From positions 31,872,339 through 31,936,338 of the forward strand of contig OU015532.1 in assembly GCA_907165065.1 (NCBI GenBank): a DNA stretch of 64,000 nucleotides, in the 5' to 3' direction. Below, piece by piece: positions 1-12,714 of this stretch. The position numbers were made by a program, and so were the translations under genes. The notes under the pieces are model-generated. The model saw nothing but the letters and a program-made list of their open reading frames with translations. It made no database searches and was not told the origin of the DNA. This DNA comes from Caprimulgus europaeus. Lineage: Eukaryota > Chordata > Aves > Caprimulgiformes > Caprimulgidae. Each line of letters opens with the position of its first letter. The stretch's first letter is position 1.

Positions 1-3000
1 AACTTATTTTAATAAGAAGGGAAGCAGAGATATTTCAAGATTATATTACACAACATGTTCTTCATTGGTTGTTAGTGATAAGGTTTTTAAGTATCTTTTT
101 ATAAGTTTTCCCTCTTTTGTGACAGGATTACTTCTACATATCTATAAGTAAACTGCAAAAAGGTTTCTTAAAAACTGTCAGACAACTCAGTTCTTGAATG
201 TCAAAGAAAGAAACCTAGAGGTGAGACACAGGAATTCAGTGGCAATACAGAAGCATCTTTTATCTGTCTGGGAACCTTTTCCTCTTTTTCTTTTTGAATC
301 TTAGATGGCCTCTCCTGGCCCTTACTGACATATGCAGAAGCTGAAATAGGAGAATTGATCATCAGTCCACCAAAGCTATTAGCCAGCTGTTGATAATGAA
401 GAACCAGTATCTTCAGGGAGGTGCAGCTAGCTTATGATAAGGCAATATTGACAAAGGAATCCTCTCCTAATCTTAGACAGCAATTGTTTTGGAGCATGAA
501 ACAAGATATTTTACATTATTTATGATTATTCATACTATCATGTAAATTCTTATAAAAGAAAAGCATGTTGGCAATCTATTAGAAATGCAGTCAGTTCATG
601 TCCTTCTTCAGATCAAATCTTGACACCACTTCATAGAAGCTCTATGAAACTTAGGTCCTACCTCATAAAAACTGATGTTTCTGCTGTTACCTTTCTAGCC
701 TTATTGGACAACAGTTAGGACATTGGGCAGCAGAGACAGTCTATTGCTCAACTGCATTCTTGCCAGCGTATTTGGAAAAGAAAAAGGATATTGTTGGAGA
801 TCTACCCAAGGATCTGTTACCTAACCCACAGGGCCACAGGAAGTCTAACAGACTGCCCTTTCTCAGCTTTGTTATCCAATCTTGTGTGGAAACCTTTGTT
901 TAGCTGTTGCCCTAAATATATCTTTTAAACATTTGACTGAAACTATAAGGTATGTGGTGCATATTAAAGACTGGAGAAAAAACCTGTATTTTTGTAAGTC
1001 TTTTATTTTTTTATTTTTTTGTTTGTACACTGTTAATACTCTCAATCATGGTTATTTAGTGGCAGTTTTTTAAGGTACCTATGTTAAAATTATTTTATTT
1101 TGGATGGCCTATGAATTGTGATTGTCCACACAGGGAGATTCTTGTCCCCTGTGTCACAACAATGGATGGTATCTTGGTCTATTTTAGACCTGATGCAATA
1201 CTTGCAAGATGCAGGAAGCATGATATTGATGTCAGCTGCAAAAGGGCAGTCTGGAAGTACAACTTGATTTGATGACTTCACACTAGCAGTCTTTAAATTT
1301 AATTTCCTCTTTCATCAGACTGCCATTCAATAATCCTTTTGAACCAAGAACTCCTGACAGTTTAAGCGCCCCATAAAACTTCCTTATCAATATATTCTAG
1401 CCTTGCTAAAGCAATTGCTATGCCTTCTTGGAGAAAATTAAGATTATTTTTTCTACAAACACTTTTATCCAGATATCGTATTCCCCTGTTATAAATATTT
1501 CATAACTAAGCAATAACATCTGATTTTGTGAAGTATGAATTTAAGATTGTTTATCCCAAGGATAGCACTGATAGATTGTACTACTTACCTACTTTATTTC
1601 TACTAGAAAATGGATTTCTACACAAGAAAGTGAAGTGCTTTAATGTAAAATTTATTTTTTCCTTAACATTCCAAGTCACATAATACTGTTCAGTGTTATT
1701 CTCCAAAGGAATTTTTTTCACTGTTATGAAGTCACCAGTGTTTTCTTCTACAAGGTATAACCTTACTCCAATTTTTCTGATAATCATACTCTTGCATGCT
1801 GGAATGAGCTTCCAACCTTATGCCTCACTGCCTGCCTGAGGTGAACTGTTATCACACACAAAACTGATGTTCCCTCTTGCATGTTTTACCCAGATAATCT
1901 TGTAAAAAAATTCAACCTGTGTAAATTTTACATGCATCCAAGGAAAATATTCCTTTTAGGAGTTCATTTCTGCATCATGTATGGAATTTTGATAGATATT
2001 AAAAATAAACAAATAGTCAATTGAATAGCAATATATTTAATTTGCTCTAATACACTGGAAGCAAAATTGTTGCTGTATTATTAAAAATTAGAATTAATTG
2101 CTTATGACTTATGTAATTTTCTTGTCCTAAGGTCTTGGCACATAGCCAATTACATACATAAGTTACTATACTATGTTTTTAATGAAATAATTCCAGAAAC
2201 ACTGATATTCATCCGTATTAAAAACCCTGGTCAATTAAACTGTTACTATTCTTGACAGTCAACTAGTTCCATGATTATAGGACTGTGGACAGAGGGAATG
2301 AATACCATAGTTGAGGTCCTCCCAGTGAGATTGCCCTGTAAAAGGAGCTTAGAAATCTTACCACTCCTTTGTTCCTGCAGGGCCAGTACTGATTAAAGTG
2401 TTAATCTTTCAAGAAATAAGTCAGCTGCTGGATTCATAAGGTCTGAGGCACGGATGGTCACACAGATGAAATGTTTAAACTCAGTCCAGGAAGAAAATGA
2501 AGGCAAGCGTGATCTCTGGAGCCCATCAAATCCATCCTGTATCACACAAAATACTTCAGAATGTTATTCTGAGGTTTCCTCAAAATGGTAGTAATCTCAC
2601 AGAATGGTTCCCCATGTAATAAATTAACCTGTCTAAGACTTATTTATTTACTAGCATGTTATTATGATATTATATTTTTATCTTCTACATGTTATAAATA
2701 TTATTATAAATAATAGTAATTATTATTGTATTATTTAATCTTGTTCAGATCTAGGCTATTTATTTATTTATTCAGCTTTCTAAAAGAAGAACATTGATTC
2801 CCAGCTTGTTAGCTTGGTCTCCTTGAGAAATTGAGAGAAACTTGCATTTATAAAGAATTCACCTATCTTACAGCTCTCTCCCAGGTACCTTAAGAAGGGA
2901 ACTCATTCAGTCCTATTTGCCTCCAGTGACAGTAGGGTCAGTGCAAAAAATCACCTTAGTCTAGAAACCTAGCTTTTAGATAGGTTATATGGGATGAAAC

Positions 3001-3311
3001 CTTTCCCAAACTGAAATGTAGATTTTTCTTCTTTTTCAAAGTAATACCACAAATTATCACCAATGTGTCAAAAGAATACAGAAGAGCTGCATTTTCAACA
3101 GAGAAAAGGTAGAAAAGACTATGCCAGAAACAATAAATTAATTTGCAGATCTGTGTTGTTATTAACACTTGTGTCTACAGACCCACATCAACTGCAGGGA
3201 GCAATCCTGAACTATATGAAAGTGAAAGCGAAATGGTGTTGTAGAGTTTAGACACTTATGTAGCTATACTTAGGATTAGATGAACGGTTTCTTAACCGAG
3301 AAGTTTCTGAA

Positions 3312-3325
3312 CCACTAGAGGGCTC
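3312..3325 (+). promoter_or_regulatory. CTCF-like motif
   Basis: The 14-mer CCACTAGAGGGCTC fits the CTCF core CCASYAGRKGGCRS at 13 of 14 positions. It lies about 12.8 kb upstream of the NOVA1 start codon. Motif match only; occupancy is unknown. Confidence 0.4.
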
Positions 3326-3354
3326 AAAATTGCTGTATGATTTTAGGTATGAAT

Positions 3355-3485
3355 ACATGCATAAACATATATATACATATATACATATACACACAATGCA
3401 TGACATACATCATTAATGTATATGTTTTTTATTTGTGTGTACACAGGTATAAACACACATATATGTACATACATATACATATTTG
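3355..3485. repeat. TA/CA-rich simple repeat
   Basis: Interspersed units of ACATAT, TATATA, ACACAC and GTGTGT over about 130 bases, an imperfect microsatellite. Confidence 0.8.
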
Positions 3486-5424
3486 TATTTTAATAGATGA
3501 TCTATTTCTATTTTAAAGGTTTTGAACATTTAAATGCAATTTAAATCTTAAGATTTTTAATATAACTTTGCAATTCACCATATAAAGGCGAAATGTTTAT
3601 TTAATTTCATAAAATAATTCCAATTTTTAACTTTGGTCTCAGATGGCTGGATTTACACAGAATGTTAATTTAATCAAATTGAATAGTGAAAACAATCAAA
3701 ATAAAATACAGTGCAAACTTCTACAACCAATGCTTGCTGTCATCACATGTTTTATTAAGATATCTGGATGGCACTAAATAACATGGGCATAGTTCATTTT
3801 TTCATAAATGACTTTCCACAGAACGTAATGCAGTGTTGCAGAATCTATCACACCAAGCATTTTTGTTTGATTATATGACATATTCTCCTGGGAAATCTCA
3901 GAGGCTCTAAATAAATAAAATGATCCCAGAAAGCTAACTGTTTTCTTCCACTAATGTGACAATTGTAATGAAGAGAGAAATGGCTTTCAACCATTTTTAG
4001 GTAATGCACAATCTTTGGAGATAGTGCAACCCAGTTCCTCCATAGTATGACAGTGCAATAATAAATAATTTATCCATGCAGTCCAAAAGATAATTAATAT
4101 AATATTTTCAATCAGACTTGACAGATATAAAGTTTGGAGGTATCAATATTTTCTAAATGTTAGCAAAGTTATATTCATCTAAATAGAAGAAATCTGCTCA
4201 AGAAACTAATATTTCAAGAACAATGAAGTTTCAGATTATCATGATTAAGAATAATGTACGTTGTTGTAGAAATAGGAACAGACACCAAAATGTTTTGCAG
4301 ACATTTATTGCTGTACATAATACTCAATTTTGAATAGAGTTTCTTTGGAATTTTTTCTTGTATAGAAAATTATGGAAAAGAACAAGAAAACAGAACATAT
4401 TCTTTTTGCAGCACTTCAGTGTTTTGATTGTTTGCATAAAATTGAATGTGATCATGTATATGAATAAAGACTACACAAGTGAATGAGCATTTCCATAACC
4501 GAACCAAATCTTTCAGACTTTGATACACAATAATATCTTTCAATTTGGCTGCACTACATGTGATTACTGCCCACATTATCACCAGTACAGTTAGATACTA
4601 GCAATTGAATAAAGCTTTAACATATTAATTTTCTAGCATCATTATCTTATGTGTGTTTTCTTAAGTTGTTAAAAGTCATACCAGATGTTTCACCTTCATA
4701 AACTGGTAAATCCTTCAAAAAGCACAATACAATAAAGGCAGGGCAGGGGAAGTTTAGACTAAATAGTATGGAAATACAATTCTATTGCCATGTACTTAGC
4801 TAAACTATAAAAGTACAGCTTGTTATAGTCACATTTACTTTAAAATCATAAACACATGCAACTAAGCCAAGATATTTTTGATTTAAGAATTTTAACTGTT
4901 GCAAGTTTTGCTTTAAAAATTTAGCTTTACTGATTGTGCATGATGTTAGATTAGAACTATAATGTTCTAATTAAAAAATATAATCTTTTGTGTTCTTTTT
5001 TGTATGTGTAATGCCTACTCAATTTACCAGTCTGTTACCTGAACTTGGAAAACAACCTGGCATATTGGATGACAGATATTAAAAGTAGTTTCATTACTGA
5101 TAGACAGAGCTGGCTGGCATATTTATCACATAACCTTTGGTTCCAAGAATAAACCATCCTGAAATCAATAAAGTAGACTGGAATGTATTTAAACTACTTT
5201 TACTAGACCAAAATTGTAAGTTTTACAAAGTTGAACCACATTTCCAGAACTGGAACATCCATTTTCTTAATCAGAGCCCACTGAAGTCAATGAAATTGTG
5301 CCAGGTTAAGGTTCTATCCAGATGGAGTTAGCTGTTCCATTAGGATCCAAAGAAAAAACATCCTTGTCATCTCACACCACTGTACAAATTATCTCTAGTG
5401 ATTTCACATTTATATTATTATCGT

Positions 5425-5909
5425 CAATGTAAGAAGAACATCAGATCATTAGACAGTGTGCAAAGGAGGGCGACCAAGATGGTGAAATGTCTTGAGGGCA
5501 AGACTTACAAAGAGTGGCTGAGGTCACTCGGTTTATTCAGCTTAGAGAAGAAAAGGCTGAGGGGTGACCTCATTGCAGTCTACAACTTCCTCAAGAGGAA
5601 AAGTGGAGGGAGAAGTGCTGATCTCCCCTCTCTGGTGATTTACAACAGGACATGAGGAAATGGAATGAAGCTGTGTGAGGGGAAGCTCAGGTTGGATGTT
5701 AGGAAAAAGTTCTTCACTGAAAGGGTGGTCAGTCACTGGAACAGGGTCCCCAGGGAAGTGGTCATGGCACCAAGCCTGACAGACTTCAAAGAGAGTCTGG
5801 ATAACACTCTGAGTCATAGGGTTCAGTTTTAGGTAGTCCTGCGAGCAGCAGAGAGTTGGGCTCAATGATCCTTATGGGTCCCTTCCAACTCAAGATATAT
5901 TATGATTCT
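5425..5909 (+). mobile_element. CR1 LINE fragment, 3' end
   Basis: A 5'-truncated copy of the avian CR1 non-LTR retrotransposon. The + strand encodes the end of the ORF2 reverse transcriptase region: a VQRRATKM motif, then a [19 protein letters not shown]-type segment diagnostic of CR1. It then passes into the CR1 3' tail, with 'gggtcccttccaactc' followed by 'atgattct', the CR1 3'-terminal octamer. The frame is broken by a stop near 5653 (compare the 60.1 kb copy, which stays open), so the copy is dead. The 107-codon antisense frame over it is a shadow. Confidence 0.95.
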
Positions 5910-8353
5910 ATTTCTATACCCCTCCCATAAGACTTTGTCACTCTTTAAAGAAATAAGACTTAATGGACCATATTAGCTACACCTGCAATTTTCTTGGTAG
6001 TTGATATATCATCACTTCCTTACATCTCAGCATCCTTCGTAGAGGAAAAGCCAATCTAAGTTGATGTTTTTATAGTTACTAATACCAATCATAAAATGAA
6101 AACAGAGGTGATTTTCACAAAGAACCAACATGCCAGGAAATTTGTACCGGATAGAATGAACTGCAAATCTGAAATTTCTTGTAAGAGTTGAGGATCAGAA
6201 CTCTCAACTAAATAGGTGATTTTTTTACCACCTTCAAAAGAAGTAAGAAAAAAAATTTATATCACCAGTGTTTTACACTACTTTTTGCACTAGTTATGCT
6301 AATTCAATGTGTTTTACAATTAACTCTTGCAAATTTTAAGCTCCAGGGATTACAGTTGACTATTTTGTTTGTAATTAGTTTTATCTATAGGCTTATACCA
6401 GTGCATAGAGAAATCTCTAGAAATATATTTTAGTCATACACATTTCAATGCATAGAATAGAAAGAATGAAGTAATATTACACTGCTTTGATGACAAGTTT
6501 CAGTCTGAGTATTATTGTTCTTTCAATACATATGTATATGTTAAGGATTTTCTCTTCGTTTCTATGGCTATTGAATTTCAACAGAATCAAATATGTCTCA
6601 TTATTTGGAGAAAATAAATGCTGTCCAAGTCATTAAATCTAGATGAGGTGAATACATTCTAATTCTCTTTTGTATCCAGGAAGCATTTTCTCCATCAAGC
6701 TTTATGTATTTTATCAGCTAAAACAGTCAGTCTCCATATGCTCTCCCTTGCACTAGTGGATAAAGTTCTCCCTGTTGTTGCCTTTGCCTAGGTAGAGCTT
6801 CTTAATGTGGTTTATTTCAGATATAATTTAATATAAACAAAGATGGAAAAGGCAAAGATGGAAGAGATGGAATTTTAGCTTCAGTACATGATTTTTAATC
6901 AATTGGCATCAATGAACTTTTAGGTGGGATAGGATATGACAGTTTTAGTGAACTATTTCTTAACTGGACAGTATTTGCTTTTTGATCTCTACATAATAGC
7001 TACATAACTACATAACCACTCGCAAGCGAATGGCAGTGATATATTATTTCTATCTGTCACATCAGTCTTCTAACACATGAAATTTTCCTCTATTTTCTAT
7101 ATTACAAGTGTATTACAAATACGAAAGTTGTCAAGACTTTCTATTATAAACATGTCCTTTTTTAGCCTGCTGGCTGTTGTTGCTCTATTCTTTTCTTCAT
7201 CCATGAGTATGTTCCATAATATCAGTGCCATGACACTCTGTTGAGTAAAGAAATGACAGTTATTAACAAAACTTAACTGGCTAAGCTGTCAAATATAAGA
7301 TATCAGACTGAACATAGCTTTTTATAAACTTTATTAAAAAAAAAAAGTTAAATATGGAGTTTAAGGGATTAAAGCCCTTTGTTATAAACACATACAAAGA
7401 TTAGAGTTCATTTCCATTTTAAATACTTACTAACAGGCATACCAAGTGGGGTAAACATGTAGGACAAGATCCCAGGGCTCGGGATTACAGGGATCTAACA
7501 GCAGTCAATCCAAAGCAATGACAGCATGCAACAGAGGCAGGAGGTCTGCTTATAAATACCTTTGTTGTGAGCCATGATGAATCTGTAAGCATTGTTACTA
7601 ATATGCACAATGATCTTGTTTATGGTTATTTTTGTGATTTGTACTTTTTTGTGGGCATTCATTTTACTTGCAATGACTCAGTTCTGCAGTAGTTTTATTT
7701 TTACTGTTTCAACATATAAGTTTTTCTGTTCTACAGCAAGAAGCTTAAACCTCTAAATGAAAATAAGAACAACAAGAATACAAATATTTAGAAGTTTTGA
7801 AACAGGAGTCTTCCTACTTGGCTAAAATATTACAAGCAAAATACTCCACAAAAAATTTACAGGAAACATAATCAGGCTTTTTATATATACATAATATGTA
7901 ACTTTATATAATATCATATTTATAACTGTTTATTATCAACATAAACAATGGCTATGTAAAGATTTTCACCTTAACTTGTGATTTTTAATCATTGGAAAAT
8001 ATGTCTTCAGTTTTCACTTTTGTAACTGCCAATTTTAAAAATATATACTAGTTGTTATTTTGTTTATATATAATTTATTAGAAACAATACATTACATATT
8101 TCTAAATACTCTTTATATATATATCCCTATAACATATCTCTAAATAATTCTATGCAAAATTTATTCAAATTGCCCATCACTATAATATGAAACAAATCTC
8201 TCTTACTGCATGATTGCTTTGCAGTTTATGTTAATATCTTTTATATAGTTTCCTTCCTCTCTCTATCTTTTCCCTTAAGTATTTTGTACTGAAGTCAATA
8301 GAACTGTTTTCATCCAGTAGGTCCATGGGCTTCTATCTTCTACCTAAAGGGTT

Positions 8354-8377
8354 AAAAAAAAAAAAAAAAAAAAAAAA
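8354..8377. repeat. A24 homopolymer
   Basis: 24 consecutive A, no associated element recognised. Confidence 0.95.
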
Positions 8378-9277
8378 CAGAAAAGAAAAGGAAAAGTTTC
8401 TAAACATAATAAATATATGTGAAACATGTAAAGCAATTCATAACTTCTCTGAAAAAAAATGTTTAAAAGTCCATACATTGAGAAAGGTGATCAGGGCTGC
8501 AGTAGGAAAATTCCCATTGATTTACTGTATGCTTGGGTGAGATGTGGTGGCCTAAATATGCAATACTGAAGAAATAAGGCTCTCTTCCATTGAACTGAAA
8601 ACAAATGAAGCATTAATTCAGCAAGGTAGATAAATATATGCTTTATTTTGAGCATATGAGATATTCCATTCACTTTGGTTGAATTTAAAGTAATGCATCC
8701 ACTTACAAACATACATGGCAACTTCATGATATAATTCTTAGTGAAATGTAAATAAAAATCAGTTATAACTTGCACTTAGCACTAAAATAAGAAAGTTATT
8801 CTATATCTTATAAATTATTAAAGTAAAAATGGTCTCATATTTTGGTACCTTTTAATGTTTCGAGTGCTGTTTTCACTGAAACAAAATTACAAGATGAATA
8901 AACCCCAAAAGTAATTAATAATCTGCCACCACTTCCTTCTGGCTCAAAATGGTAACTAAATAATTTACATAGACTTGCACTACTGATGAGCTGTCTGTTT
9001 TAACCTCACTGCACTAAAGAATACCCTTTGTCTCAAATAGGCAGCATTATGTCTAATCCTCATGCTTTTTCTGGGGCCAGATAGCCTTTGTGTGCAGCTG
9101 ACACACAGATGCATGTTTTCATGGCAAACTCTGAGGATACGTGCCAAATTATTCTGGCCAATTTATCCTGACATTAAGTTTTATACGTTTACCCTCCCCC
9201 ACCAGGAGACTTTACAATTCAGGGGTATTTTGTAGTAATTGATTTCAAGCAGGTAGAAATATAAAGCACTGCAACGA

Positions 9278-9301
9278 TTTTTTTTTTTTTTTGGGGGGGG
9301 G
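9278..9301. repeat. T15-G9 homopolymer junction
   Basis: 15 T directly followed by 9 G. No retroelement was recognised beside it. Confidence 0.95.
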
Positions 9302-12300
9302 TGTGAAATAAAATAATTTATTTGGGAACAAACTCTAAGGCATTTGTTAAACTTTAGGGAAGAATCAGGTGAAGTTCCCAGTGTAACTTCGTATTCTTAA
9401 ATGCAATAACTATTGTTTAAAATCAAGCTGTGCTGAAAATTAATTTGTAATCTAATGGCATATGCATTTTTATATGGTAAATCTTTAAAAAGTATTTTTA
9501 AAGATCTCCAGATCTCTACTAGGAACTATTATAATTGCAATAATATTAGAGATACAATTTTTATTACCTTTCCGTTGGCAAAACATCTACCATTACAATA
9601 CTATTATACTTGTAAAAATTAACTTTTGCTGGGATAGCTTATTATTTGGAAAACTGATTACAAATTATACTGGAAAAAAGTGGCGTTCGTTGTTGGTTAA
9701 CAGTAGGAGAACTTGCTACTATAATTTTACCAGGATGTATTTGTCTTTCATGATCTCAGGCAGCATGCATTTTGTTAGTGAGCAAAATGAGAGAGCAACT
9801 CAAATTTTGCTACGTAATTTAATATAAATCATGGTTAGAACAGAAAAATCAGTACCTTTGTTTTCATTGTCTCTTTCTTGTTTTTCTTTTGTTCCTCTGC
9901 AACATGTTTACTTGCTCCCTTTCCATTCCTTTTCCAATAGGATTTCTGATCTTCACTAAAATTACTCTCATTTGTCAGCGGAACTATTGCAAAATTCCAG
10001 GCTTCAAAAATCCTCAACAAGGTCCTATATGGTAAAACTACATTTAAAAAGTACAACCTGCTTTTACTAGTTTTTAATTTTTGAGAACAACCAAGACTGT
10101 ATTAGACTCTTTGAGAGCATGACTGAGCTCTAGCAGAGATGTCCTTATGACCACTTAGGGGGTGCTGCATTGTTCCAGGTCTTCTGGTGCACAGGAAGGG
10201 GACCAGGCTTGACAATAGAATCAAATAAACTGATTTTGCTGTTAATATCTCTTTTTTCATATTTCACTTACCCTGAAGTGACAAAAATTCAAACAAATAA
10301 GACAGTTGGTGGTGGGTGGGTAAAAAGAGACATAAAATAGTGACACTGCTCGAGCAATTATAATACCAGAGATTGGAAGCAGGTATGACGATTCCTTGAA
10401 AAATACCCTGTTCACCATACTGTTAGAGGAATACACGCTGAAGCATCTGGAGTGACAGCTGGCTGAATTCAGTTTGTAGAAGAGATGCTTTATTGATGTT
10501 CTTCTGTAAGACAGTGCCAAGAGGTACACAATCATGAATACCATAAAGGGACATAAGCTACACAAGGCGATCCTGCTATTTCTCACATACTATGTTACAT
10601 CACTGTTTCATTACAGTGCAATTACTCCTAGTTTGAACCATCTTTAATACTTGAATTATCTATTTTCCTATTTTAAAAAACCCTCCAAAAACATAAAAAA
10701 AAACAAACCTCCAGAAAACCTCCAGAAAATACTACTATTACTGGAAGGCAATTGAAATGAAGTCTTAAATTTCTTTCATTCTGAGAAATAAGTGGTCTTC
10801 AAATCACTGTACAGAAAAATCACTGTAGAGATGCCTTTTTGGGGTAAGTGTCTAGACACTTGAGTTTCATGGATCATGTCCTGATCCATACAGCCAATTC
10901 CTTGAGAGGTATGAAAAATGGTCTTGTACTGAGGCTACCTTGTTTTTTACACTGAGATCTGGATAGGTCCTCAGGTAACCCCAAGATATAAAGAACACAA
11001 GAGCAGCTCATAATTCTGATCTACAGATTTGGGAACAAAGAACTGGGAACAATTCAGTTCTGTATTTCTGAAGAAAAGTTCAAAAAAGCCTTTGCAAATT
11101 TTGATGAATATTGTAGGAATAGGAAGAGGTGGATGTTCCCTCTGCTGAAAGAGCAGAAATGGACATTGATTTCCTACACACACTCTCTCCTCCTACCACT
11201 AGAAAGGGAGTTTTGGCCAATATATTCATGTTATAACAAATGGCATGGCAAAATTATTACCAATTTAAGTTACCTTCCTCAGTTTACTAGAAAAAGAAAG
11301 CTACTACAATGTAATGGTCTACAATATGAAAGGGTTTGAAAAGATTTAGTAGTTGTCTGTGCTCTTTTCTGTGGAGTGCCACTATAAACTTGGCTTTTAC
11401 TTTGGTGATGCCTATAGCATAAGTGCAGATAATAAAATAAATATAAATATGGGATATAAATATATATGAATATAAAAATATAAATATCTTTCTGTCTAAG
11501 ACATGTTAAGCTTGTTTTTTCCAAACTCTGCGTTTTATTTTCCTAAGATTAATATTGCTGAAATCTTGGAGAAGTTCCACTGAAACTTTAATTTTTTTTA
11601 CTGGTAAACAACTTCTGCAGTATTTAAACAAGCAACAATTGTATAATTTAATAAATGATAATAATAGTTTAACTGCTAGATTGTTGCAGGAAAAAAGTTT
11701 CACAAACAGAAAGTGGAAGTTAAAGACTTGAAAGAGACTTCTGAGTTCATCAGTAACTGTCATTTTAGTAGAGCCAAAGTTTACTAGGGATCACAATAAT
11801 TGTTCAGTAATGAAAAACTGCCAATAGTAGCTGCATCACTTTGGACAAAGACCATATCTGTTTTCTTTTACCTAGCCACGATATTTAAGAGGTATCATTT
11901 TTCATCTTATGATTATTGGGCTCTGTCATATTTCCCATAAGGGGAAAAACAAACTGTTCATTCTGTTAGCCAGAAGAGAAATATCCATCACCCCTACAGC
12001 AAACAGGAGGTTGAGTCTTGTTCCATGAAGTGGACTTTATCATATTAGGTGATGTTTACTAAAACTTTACCTCAGTTATTCTGCAGATTTCTATTTGTTA
12101 AAATATACACCTAATTGCTTTGGTTTATATCTCTCCCTAATCCCTTTCATTTTGAAGCACAGCTCTCAAGTCTGTGGGAGAGATTAGTTTGAACACTACC
12201 ATCCACACCTCTACCAGCCAAGAGCATTTTTAGAAGTAAGGCTGGCAAATTGAATGTGCATTCCACACTACCATCGAACTAAATCTTACCGAAGTTACAG

Positions 12301-12699
12301 AATGCATTAGCTGGTAGGACGTGACCAAAAGGAACAGAAAAGGAATCAAGATGCCACAACATCTTGAATAATCTCTGGTTAGATAAGCCAGTCTAGAGTT
12401 GGCTGAAATAGAAAGGCTTAACAGGTTACAGATTTGGAAAACCAGGAAAACTTTGCTGATAGAGCCTGTTTTCATTTTTCCATTGGTCCTTTCTCCATGG
12501 AAATCATGATGGACTGGGAGCAAAGCTGCACTACAGGCCACCACAACTAGTTTCACTTGTGCTTCAGACCACGAACAATGCAGGAGGCTGATATACCGCA
12601 GGGCAGTGTCCTAGGTTGCTTGCATTTTGCTAAAAGCTATTTTATTGTCCCTCACCCATGACAAAAACACAGCTTGCTTTAAACTCCCTGTGACCTCTA

Positions 12700-12714
12700 C
12701 CACTAGAGGGCTGC
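12700..12714 (+). promoter_or_regulatory. CTCF-like motif
   Basis: CCACTAGAGGGCTGC matches the CTCF core at 13 of 14 positions, in the same orientation as the 3.3 kb motif. It lies about 3.4 kb upstream of the NOVA1 start codon, in a locally GC-richer patch. Confidence 0.45.

Larger units (their letters stand above)
1..5424. other. Upstream intergenic DNA, no gene seen
   Basis: AT-rich sequence with stops in all frames; the short open frames (about 60-70 codons) are what chance gives at this base composition. It holds an ACATAT/TATG-type simple repeat at about 3355-3485, a CTCF-like motif at 3312-3325, and a short stretch near 5267-5310 resembling an old amniote repeat (the word 'actgaagtcaatg'). 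I see no RNA gene or coding exon. Confidence 0.7.

Noticed and set aside
10145-10165. CTCF-like CCACTTAGGGGGTGC
   Set aside because: One extra base in the core spacing compared with the consensus.
12230-12556. 108-codon minus-strand frame
   Set aside because: No recognisable domain, no signal of coding, isolated in intergenic DNA.
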